Assembly: GCF_017487345.1 (NCBI RefSeq)
Contig: NZ_CP062006.1
Location: 3,086,001 to 3,150,000, forward strand
Origin: Brevundimonas pondensis
Lineage (GTDB): Bacteria > Pseudomonadota > Alphaproteobacteria > Caulobacterales > Caulobacteraceae
Length of the DNA stretch: 64,000 nt
Reading direction: 5' to 3'
The position numbers and the translations under genes were made by a program. How positions within the stretch are numbered: position 1 is the stretch's first letter; each line of letters starts with the position of its first letter. The notes beneath the pieces are model-generated. The model did no database searches. It saw only the letters and a program-made list of their open reading frames with translations, and was not told the origin of the DNA. Of the stretch, positions 7,414 through 17,000 are shown one piece after another.

Positions 7414-10400
7414 TCAGAACTTGCCGATCAGGTTCACGAACCAGCCGCGCTCGTCGTAGCTGAGGTCGCCCAGGTCGTCGGAGAAGTCGGTGAAGTTGTA
7501 GCCGACCCCCAGCTTCACGTGGTCGCCGAAGTGGCGATAGACGCCGACCAGAGCGCCCAGGCGGCTGTCGTGGGCCTCCTTGATCGACAGCTCGCGCACC
7601 TCGACCAGCACGTCCCAGCGGCGGACGATCTGATAGTCGGCGCGGACGGCCCAGAAGACCGCCTCGCTGTCGAACCAGGGCGCGCTCTCGTCGCGAGAGG
7701 CGCGCAGTTCGCCCAGACGCCAGGCGACCTTGGCCCCCAGCGCCAGACGCGGCGTGACCTGATAGGTCCCGTCGATCGCGGCGATGTGGCTGCGCTGGGC
7801 GTAGTCCAGGGACTGACCCAAAGCGTCCACCTGAGCCGGCGACGGCAGGTCGGCCAGATAGGTGTACTTGGTCAGCAGGTTCAGCCGGTCGTTATCGACC
7901 GGACGATAGGCCCCGGCCAGCGCCAGCTCGTAGTAGTCGGCGTTCATCGCCATCGCCTGATCCGAGTTGGACAGCGAAATGTTGGCCTGGGCGAACAGGC
8001 GCAGCGACGGCGTGGCCTTGTAGGTGACCTGGTTGCGGGTGGCGACCGTGGTGCGTTCGCCGACCGTGTCGCCCTCGTCCTTGCGGTATTCCAGCGCCGA
8101 GGCCCAGCGCAGGCGGTCGCCGCCATAGTCGGCGGTGGCGCCGATGGCCATACGGTCAATGGCCTGACCCAGGGCGTCGGACAGCGAGCCGGTCTCGTAG
8201 CGCGCGCCGAAGGTCCAGGCCTCGATGGGGCTGAAGTCCACGCCATAGGCCTGGGTCCAGCCGGTCGGGCCGTCGCCGTGGTCATAGCGTTGCTCGGCGA
8301 AGACGTTGGTCTTTTCGCCCAGCTGCTGACGCGCCCCGCCGGTCAGGCGGCCCAGACGACCGCCGGTCATGGCGTCGGGATTCTCGCCGGCCAGGGCGTA
8401 GCCCAGGTAGAGGGTCCCGCGATCCGTCATGGCGAAGTCGGCGCGCACGTCGGCGCCGAAGCCCATGTCGCCGTCCGAGACCTCGCCCTTGAACTTGAGG
8501 CGATCGTGGACCTGATACTCGCCGCCGAGGCCGAAGCGGTCGTTGGATTCACGACCGCCGTCGTGGTCCAGCGTCGCCTGGGCGAAGGTCCAGACGGCCC
8601 AGGGCGCGTCGCGCTGCTCGACGTTGGGGGTCTCAGGGTTCGGGGTGTGGCGATAGCCGACCGAGACAGCCGCATCGGTCCGCGTGCCCTCGCTGGGCGG
8701 CGGCACGTACAGCGGGCTGTAGGGGGTGCGCTGGCCCTGCTGCTTGTCCGAACGGACACCGACCGAGCCGAACCAGCCCGCCGCCGTCTCGCGGCGCAGA
8801 CCCACCTCGACCGCGTGACGCTCGGTCAGGCGGCCGTCGGTGACGTCGCCCTTGGCCTGCAGCCGCACCGTGTCGCTGAGCGCCAGGTCGAAGACGCCGC
8901 CGTACTGATCCAGGGTCTCGCCGAAGGTCAGCTCGCCGGGAGCCGAGAAGCCCGCCTCGCGCGTCTTCCAGTAGCCGCCGAAGCGCCCGTCGCGCTCCAG
9001 GCCCAGTTCGTCCAGCTGACCGGCGAAGGTCAGGCTGACGGCGTTGGCCTTGTCCGCCTCGGTCTGGACCCTGGTGAAGTCATAGCCGCCGGTGGACGAC
9101 AGGAAGGCGCCGTCGCCCGGACCATCGGCCTGGGCGAACTCCAGCTTCACGAAGCTGTTGGGCGCGTGCTGATACAGGACGTCGGCGCCGAACAGGTCCT
9201 GCGAGGCCTGATCCTCGCCCTGATGATAGGCGCTGCCTGCCACGCGCAGACGGTCGCTCAGCCAGTGCTGCGCCCGGCCGCCCGTGGTGAAGGCGTCGGG
9301 CCGGGTCAGGCCCGGCGAGTACTCATAGGTGGCCACGACCCAGACCGGATTCCCGGCCAGCGACGACTGGGAGACGAAGCTGTTGGCGTCCGCCGTCATC
9401 GGCGGCGGGTTGCGCATCACGACCCGGCCCTGAAGGTAGTTCACCTCATAGTCGCGGGCGGCGATCAGCTCCTGACGTTCCAGCACCAGGCCGGAATCCT
9501 TGTCGCGGACTTCCAGGAAGACCCGCTCCGACCCCGGCGCGATGTCGCGGTTGCGGAAGAAGTAGACCGAGCCCCCGGTCGAGGCGAAGTCCTCGCGGCT
9601 GGCGATGGTGCCGGGGTCGGCGGCGAAGGCGTTGATCTCGGTGCGGCGTTCCCCGCTTGCGGTCACGTCGTCGCTGCGCCAGTCCAGATTGGCGCCGTAG
9701 AGGGTCCGCTGGTGACGGATCAGTTCGTTGCCGCCCAGATGGCTCTGGAACACGCCCCACAGGGCGTCGGTGTTCTCGTTCTCGGCCCGCAGATAGAAAC
9801 GGCCATAGGTTGGAGCGTCCTCGACCGTGACCGAGTCGTCGCCATAGACCGGATAGTGCATTTCCGGGTCGATGCGGCGCAGCAGCGAGCGCGGGTCCTT
9901 CTCAAGGAAGCCGTCGAACAGGCTCTTCAACGGCTGCTCGCCGGTATCGGCCGAGGCCGTCAGACGCCAGTCGTTCTTCACCACGCCCTTGAAGTAGAAG
10001 GCCAGGCGGCCGTCCACGAAGTCGTCGCGGTGATCGCCCGCATCGCCCAGCAGCTCATGCTTGGCGGCGTCGAAGCTGCGGCTGCCCGCCGTGACGTCGG
10101 CGATGCCGACGAAGAAGCGGTCGGTGCGCGGCAGGACGATCTCGCGCACCAGATCGACCGGAGCCTGACCGGGCCGCGCGACCTGAACGGCGACGGCGGC
10201 GGTGTCGACGGGAACGATCTGCTGGACCAGGAAGCGGCCCGTGCGGTCGACCGGAACCGTGGTCCCGAAAGCGGTCACGCGCGTGGCGGGATCTTCGACC
10301 TCGCCGCTGAGGGTGACGGCGGCGCCCTTGACCGAGATGGCGTCGACGACGCGCATGTTCTCGAACAGGGGGCCAGCATGGATGTCCGGCTTGGTGACGT

Positions 10401-11064
10401 TGACCGCATGGGTCACGTCCAGCGTCAGCGCCGAGGTCTGGTCGTAGCGACCTTCGGCGTCATAGACGCGCAACACATAGCGATAGCGATGCTCGCCCGG
10501 CGCGTCGCGGTCGGTCGTCCACAAGACAGGCTCGCCGAAGCGCGCCGGGATGACCGTCAGGGGCGCTTCCTCGATGCTCTGGTCGGCGCGGAAGATGCGG
10601 ACCTCGGCGCGATCGATGTAGGCCGTGTAGTTGCTGAGCGTGAAGAAGCGCACGCTGTCGCCGGCGCGGATCACCGGCTGGTCGGCGACGATGCTGAGCA
10701 CCGGGCGCACGTCGAAGGCCGTGGCCTGAACCCGCACGTCGGCCCCGGCCAGGGCCAGGTCCTGACGCCGCTGGCGATCGGCGCGAAGGTCGTCATCCGC
10801 CCCTTCGCCAGCCCCTGCCCCGTCGACGCTGACGCGGAACGGACGGGCCGCCCCACGATCAGCAGCTTCCAAGTTGTTTCCGACGCCGCGGCGTTCGATC
10901 GCCGCGTCGTCCGCCACCGGACCGCAGGGGCGATCCGTGTCGCGACCGCAATGGACCGGATGGTCATTGGCGGCGGCGTCCTGGGCCTGAGCCCCGGTGG
11001 CGAGGGCGATGGCTGATCCGCCCATCAGCAGGGCGGTCAGCAGCTTGTTCGACGCGCGGATCAT
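7414..11064 (-). CDS. Large outer-membrane beta-barrel protein, partner of the DUF11/SdrD-B protein
   Basis: Predicted 1216-aa outer-membrane protein. A signal peptide covers residues 1 to about 27 (ends GAQAQ). A soluble part to about residue 330 has immunoglobulin-like stretches such as VKGAAVTLSGEVEDPATRV. From there to the end the sequence alternates in short amphipathic strands with aromatic girdles (LAFYFKG, RFYLRAE, WVVATYEY, LYLGYAL) and ends in VNLIGKF; a terminal Phe is the usual barrel-insertion signal. Its ATG overlaps the stop of the upstream 2817-aa gene by four bases (ATGA), so the two are translationally coupled and probably form one envelope complex. I do not recognise a named family. 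A display, anchoring or secretion role for the giant partner is inference. The reading frame for residues about 28-95 looks low-complexity and less conserved. Confidence 0.75.
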   Translation of the reverse strand: MIRASNKLLTALLMGGSAIALATGAQAQDAAANDHPVHCGRDTDRPCGPVADDAAIERRGVGNNLEAADRGAARPFRVSVDGAGAGEGADDDLRADRQRRQDLALAGADVRVQATAFDVRPVLSIVADQPVIRAGDSVRFFTLSNYTAYIDRAEVRIFRADQSIEEAPLTVIPARFGEPVLWTTDRDAPGEHRYRYVLRVYDAEGRYDQTSALTLDVTHAVNVTKPDIHAGPLFENMRVVDAISVKGAAVTLSGEVEDPATRVTAFGTTVPVDRTGRFLVQQIVPVDTAAVAVQVARPGQAPVDLVREIVLPRTDRFFVGIADVTAGSRSFDAAKHELLGDAGDHRDDFVDGRLAFYFKGVVKNDWRLTASADTGEQPLKSLFDGFLEKDPRSLLRRIDPEMHYPVYGDDSVTVEDAPTYGRFYLRAENENTDALWGVFQSHLGGNELIRHQRTLYGANLDWRSDDVTASGERRTEINAFAADPGTIASREDFASTGGSVYFFRNRDIAPGSERVFLEVRDKDSGLVLERQELIAARDYEVNYLQGRVVMRNPPPMTADANSFVSQSSLAGNPVWVVATYEYSPGLTRPDAFTTGGRAQHWLSDRLRVAGSAYHQGEDQASQDLFGADVLYQHAPNSFVKLEFAQADGPGDGAFLSSTGGYDFTRVQTEADKANAVSLTFAGQLDELGLERDGRFGGYWKTREAGFSAPGELTFGETLDQYGGVFDLALSDTVRLQAKGDVTDGRLTERHAVEVGLRRETAAGWFGSVGVRSDKQQGQRTPYSPLYVPPPSEGTRTDAAVSVGYRHTPNPETPNVEQRDAPWAVWTFAQATLDHDGGRESNDRFGLGGEYQVHDRLKFKGEVSDGDMGFGADVRADFAMTDRGTLYLGYALAGENPDAMTGGRLGRLTGGARQQLGEKTNVFAEQRYDHGDGPTGWTQAYGVDFSPIEAWTFGARYETGSLSDALGQAIDRMAIGATADYGGDRLRWASALEYRKDEGDTVGERTTVATRNQVTYKATPSLRLFAQANISLSNSDQAMAMNADYYELALAGAYRPVDNDRLNLLTKYTYLADLPSPAQVDALGQSLDYAQRSHIAAIDGTYQVTPRLALGAKVAWRLGELRASRDESAPWFDSEAVFWAVRADYQIVRRWDVLVEVRELSIKEAHDSRLGALVGVYRHFGDHVKLGVGYNFTDFSDDLGDLSYDERGWFVNLIGKF

Positions 11065-14000
11065 TGCACGCCTCCCTCATGAGGGGTGGACAGGACGACG
11101 GTCTCCTCTTCGACGACCAGTCGGTAGCGGCCGCGCTCATCGTTCCAGCGGTCCTGGAGACGACGACGGATCTGGGCGACGCGATCCTTGATCAGGTCCG
11201 CGCCTTCGCCTTGCGAGGCATAGGCCAGACGCAGGACCGAGGGACGCTCGGCCAGGGTCGCGATCAGGCCCTCGAACTGCTGTTCAAACTCCTCACGCAG
11301 AACCTCGCCGTCGAAGGCCGCGCCGTTCAGGTCCAGACGGACCACGCGGTGCAGGCCGGCGCCGAAGTTCAGGCGGGCGAACTTGCCGCGCGTCAGGCGC
11401 ACCGTTTCCGGGTTGCCCGAGGTGACGCGGTAGCCCGTCGGCAGGGTCCGGTCGTCCAGCTTCACGATGAAGTTGGAGCCGCGGTCCTCGTTCGGGATCA
11501 TCGGGCAGGTGATGTGATACCGGCCCTCGGCGTCCGTCGTGATCAGCAGACCCCGCGCGGTCGCCAGACGCACCCCGGGCAGGCCCGGTTCGCCGTCGTC
11601 CTGAACGCCGTTGCCGTTCCGGTCGTCGAACACCTTGCCCAGGATGTCGGTGCAGTCGAAGTCCGGGTCGGGGATCATCCGCACCGTGGCCTCGGCCAGG
11701 TTGGAGATGACCTGATCGACGATCGGGTTCACCGCAAAGGCGACGTTGGTGTGCTCGCCTTCGACCACGCCCGAACCGACCACCAGGATCAGTTCCACGC
11801 GCTTGGTCTCGCCCGCCGCGAAGGTCAGGTCGTTCCAGGTCAGTAGACGACCGTTCTGGATCGGCTCGACCGCCACGCCGTCGATGCGGGCGCTGCTCTC
11901 GCGATAGCGGAAGCCGGCGGGCAAGCGGTCCGTCAGGGTCAGGCCCGTCAGCGTCCCGGCCAGCGTATTGCGGGCCGTGATGACATAGGGGACCAGACCG
12001 CCGCGTACGACGTTGACCATCGGGGTCGTCTTGGTGACCTCGATCGCGCCCTCCAGGATCGGGTCCAGGGGGATGTTGTTGTTGACGACGTTGGCCGAGA
12101 CCCCCGGCGTCAGGTTGAAGTTCAGCACATAGCCGGTCGTCATCACGCCCGTCAGGCAACCGTCAGCCGTGCCCAGCGGCGGCGGGCCGTTGCTGGTCGA
12201 GACCAGCATCGGGTCCGGCGTCGCATTGACCGTCAGCGGTCCCGCGCAGGGCGGAATGATCGTCGACGGCTGGTTCGGGTTGTAGGCGCCGTTCGGCGGC
12301 GTCACCGACAGGCTGTAGGCGCCGGCCGGGGCCGAGGCCATCAGCTGGAACTGGTACAGGCCCAGGGCGTCGGTGATCTGACGCACGTTCCCGGCTCCAC
12401 CCAGCAGATGCAGGGCGGGATCGAAGCCGGCCGGTCCGGTGATCTGGACCGTCGCGCCCGGAACAGGCGTGCGGCGGACCGCATCATAGACGACGCCCCA
12501 GGGATCCAGCGGCAGGGATTGCTGCGGCACTGTCGCGCCGGGCTGCAGGGTGATGCCCGTCAGCTCACGGTTCTTCAGCGTCCCGCCGCCCGCGTTCGAC
12601 GCCGAAACGACGCCGTCGACGAAGGCTGCACCGGTCTCGTTCGGACGCGCCCCGCCATAGACCGCATTGTTCTGCGGATGACGGAAGCGAACCGCATAGC
12701 CCGAGCCGGGCGCCACGCCGGTGAAGGCGTAGCCGCCGTCGGCGCCGGTCCGGACGGTGTCCATCAGGACGTCATTCAGGAACAGTTCAACCGTCCAGTC
12801 TCCCTGCGGGGTCTCGCCCGCGCCGCGTGCACGGTCGTGATCCGCATCCATCCACACCGAGCCCGAGATGGCGGCGTCCGCGCCACGCTCGCCGAACAGG
12901 TAGCCGGTCGCCTCGGCTGCAGGAGCCAGAACGATGCCGGAGATGGAGTCGCCGCCGTCCGACGCGCCGCCAGACGTGCCAGGGGTGTCGAGACCGTCGT
13001 CGTAGCCGTCCGGCTGGGTTTCCATGACCTCATAGGTCCCGCCCGGCAGGTCGGTGAAGCGATAGCTTCCATCCGGACCCGAAACGACCGTGCGGGTGAC
13101 GGTTTCGCCGCGCGCGTCCGCACCCGTCAGCGTCAGGGCGACGCCGCCGATGACCGGCTCGTTCGCGTCATGGACGCCGTTGTTGTTGGTGTCGTTGTAG
13201 GTCAGGCCAGCCAGCGAGCCCGTCCGTTCGCCAAAATTGACGGTCGGAGGCGTCTGGTCGGGACGGATCGTCACCGGCACGCGGTTGGTCGGGTTTTCCG
13301 GTCCTTCGCCGTAACCCTCCGGCTGGATCTCCACGACGACATAGTCGCCGCCGCGGATGTCGCCGAAGCTGTAGGAGCCGTCCGGACCGGTCGTGGTCGT
13401 GGCCACCGGCTCGCCCGAGGGCTTGCGCAGTTCGACCACCACATTGGCCAGGGGACGATCCTCCGGCCCGTTCGAGCCGTCCAGGTTCACGTCCACATAG
13501 ACCTTGCCGCCCAGACCCTGACCGCGCTCGCCGAAGGCGTAGTCGATCGCATCCACTCCAGCCGGCAGGGCAATGCCGTGGATACGGTCAGCGTTCGCCT
13601 CGACCGTTCCGCCGACCGAGCCAGCGCTGTCCAGACCGTCGGCGTAGCCTTCGGGCTGGGTTTCGACCAGTTGATAGTCGCCCGACAGAAGATCGTCGAT
13701 GAACCACTCGCCCGTCGCATCCGTCGTCGCGGTGCGCGTGACCGGGTTTCCGGCCGCGTCCACGCCCGTCAGGGTGACGAGCACGCTTTCGATCCCGGCC
13801 TCGCCGGACTGGCGCACGCCGTCGTTGCTGGCGTCGACGAAGACGTGACCCGCCATGCTGCTGACCGTCTCGCCGAAGTCCACGACCTGGGCCACGCCCG
13901 GCGTCAGGTTGACCGTCACCTCATTGGGCGTCGAGGAGCCGTAGCCGTCCGGCTGGATCTCGCGGATCGTATAGTCGCCGCCGGGCAGGTCGACGAAGCT

Positions 14001-17000
14001 ATAGGAGCCGTCAGGACCCGTCGTGGTCGTTGCGATGACCACGCCGCCCCTGACCAGTTCGATCGTCACGCCGGGAACCGGCGGTTCGCCGCCGCCATTC
14101 ACGCCGTCGCGCTGCGGGTCCTTGTAAACCGTACCCGTGATAACCACGGCGCGTTCGCCGAAGACATAGTCCACGCCCTTCTGACCGGCGCCCAGATTGA
14201 TCCCGGTGATGGCGTTGGCCGCCTGCGAGGCGTCAAACACTGTGTTAGGCGCCACGCCGCCGATGCTGCCCACGCCTTCACGGCCGTCGGCGAACTGGGT
14301 CGGCTGGCTTTCCGTCAGGGCGTAGGTCCCCTTCGGCAGGTCGTCGAACCGATAGGAGCCGTCCACGCCCGTGGTCACAGTGCAGGTCTGGGCCGGATCG
14401 AGAGCCGCGCGCCAGGCGCAGATGTCCTGGCCGTCGGCCGTCACGCCCGACAAGGTGACAATCACACCCGCCACGGCGGTCTCGGTCGCCTGACGCACGC
14501 CGTCGTCGTTGGCGTCGATGAAGACGCCGCCCGCCAGCGAACCCGGCAACTCGCCGAAGGCGTAGTTGGCGCCCAGGGCGCCGGTCGGCAGGACGATCCC
14601 GCTGATGACGTCGTTGCCGGCCAGGCCGCCGACGCTGCCGACTCCTTCCTGACCGTCGAAGAAGTTCGACAGTGGCGCCGTGTTCTGGGCCTGTTCAGTC
14701 AGGGTGTAGCCCGCTGCGTCCGATCCGGGCACGCCCAGGAAGATGAAGCCTCCCGTCGCGTCAGTGACAGCCGTGCAGTTCGCCAGGTCACAGATGTTCT
14801 GGCCGTTGGCGGTGACGCCCGACAGGGCCATGGTCACGCCGGGAATGCCTGCCTCGCCTGCATCGCGAACGCCGCTGGCGTTGCGGTCGACGTAGACATA
14901 GCCGCTGAGGCCCTGGCCCGTGCCGCCGAAGTCATAGTTGGAGGCGGTCGAACCAGCGGCGACGATGATATCGCTGATGCTGACGGCCGTCAGGCCGGGC
15001 GACGCCGCATTCGGCCCCGTCACCCCGTTCGACGCTCCGCCCAGCGCACCGACATAGGCGCCCGTGTGGGTCAGACCGGGCGCGGGCGTGATCGCCAGTT
15101 GATAGTCGCCGGGACGCAGCACCTGACAGACCGGCGAGGCGTCGGCTGCTTTCGGGAAGCTGTAGAGGCCCGTCGCCGTGGTGGTGACGGCGCAATCCAC
15201 CACCTGGCCCAGGTCGTTGGTCCCGGTCAGGCGAACGATCGCCCCGGCCAGGCCGGTCGTTTCCGTCGGCGCGCGCGTCGCATCGGCGTTCGGATCCAGG
15301 AAGACCATCCCGCCCAGCGTCGAGGTCGGCAGCTCGCCGAAATTGCGCTCGGTCAGGTCAGCAGCCGGGGCGACCAGGCCGATGCCGAAGCCTTCCGGCG
15401 CCGGACGACCGCGCGAACCGGCGACGACAGCGCCGGCGCCGTTGGCGTCCAGACCGTCGGACGCGCCGTTCGGCTGAACCAGCTGGGTGACTGTATACTC
15501 CACCGCGCCCGAAGGCGGGATCGTATTGAAGACATAGCGGCCGCTGGCGTCGACCGCAGCGGTCAGGTTCAGCGCGCCGCCGGCATAGTCCGCGCCCGTC
15601 AGGCGGACGTGTGGCGTCGAGGCGAAGTCGGCAGGCGCAAAACCCGTCTCGCCCGTTTCGCGCGCGCCGTTGTTGTTCAGGTCACGATAGATGTAACCCG
15701 ACACCCGCGCCGCGCCGATCTCCTGGAACAGATAGCCGGTCGCCGCCGTGACAGCCGGCAGGTTGATGTTCGAGATGGTGTTGGCTGCAGCCGCGCTGCC
15801 ATAGGCGGCGTTGTTCACGTCGCCGCCGGCCGTGCCTGCGGTTTCATTGCGATCGAACACGCTGGCAGGCTGGGTCTCGACGACCTGATAGACGCCGGCA
15901 GGCAGACGATCGAAGACGAAGGCGCCGCCCGCGACCGTATCCGTGGTTCGAGCCGTGATCGCATTCCCGAACGCGTCCGTTCCGGTCAGGGTGAGGCGAA
16001 CACCGGCCATGCCTTCGCCGCTGTCGATCACATCGTTCAGATTGTCGTCGCGATAGACCGTGCCGGCGATCGACGACTGGGCGACGCGGGTCGTCTCGGT
16101 CTTCGAGTTGTTGGCCGGGTTCGTGTCACGGCTGATCTCGACGCCGTCACCGTCACGTCCAGGCGCGATGCTGGCCGTATTGGTCAGGTCGGCGTTCAGC
16201 GCGCCAGCGTACGGGTAGGCCGCTTTGGCGAACAGGGTCAGGGTCACAGCATCGCCGTTGCCGGGGAAGACGCCGTCCAGCACGCACAGGATGGCGCCGG
16301 TTCCCGAGCAGTTCATCGCCGAGACGGAGGCGCCGCCGCTCACGGTGAAGGTCTCACCGCCCACACGGGCCCAGCCGGTCGGCAGTTGGTCGGTGACGCG
16401 CACCTGGGTCGTCGGCGAGACGCCGTTGTTGCGCACCACGATCCGGTACTCGACAGGCTGGTTGATCTGCACCGGCGAAGGGGTGACGCGGGTCTTGCTG
16501 ACCACCTCCAGGTCCGTCGCCGGCAAGACGGTGGTCGTCTGGACCGCCGTATTGTTGGCCAGCTGGCTGTCAGCCTGACTGACCGTGGTGTTGTCCTGTT
16601 CCAGCGACACGATCTCGGCGCCGTTGGAGAAGGTCATCGATCCAGTCGGCGCCGGCCCCGTCACCGCCATATACAGACGGAAGATCACCTGACGACGGTC
16701 GTCCAGATAGTTCAGGGCGGGATCGCTCCCGTGCAAACGGCATTCGATATTGGCGCCGACCGTCACGCAGGTCGGAGCCGGGGGCGTGTAGAGGGTCAGG
16801 CCGCTGTTGGCGCCGACCGGGTTCACCTCGAACCGCGAAAGGCTCATCGTATAGCCGGCGGGCGGAGCGGGAATGTCGGTAATGACGATATTGCCGGCGC
16901 GCGACGGGCCGAAGTTGGACGCGCGCAGATCATAGACCAGCTCCGAACCAAACGGCATCGGGTCGAAGGCGGCGCTGGGCTCCTGCTTGGTGATCGCCAG

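Noticed and set aside
7519..11016. 1165-aa plus-strand frame across the barrel gene
   Set aside because: Low-complexity Val/Gly/Arg-rich antisense frame with no domain; the opposite frame has a signal peptide and barrel end.
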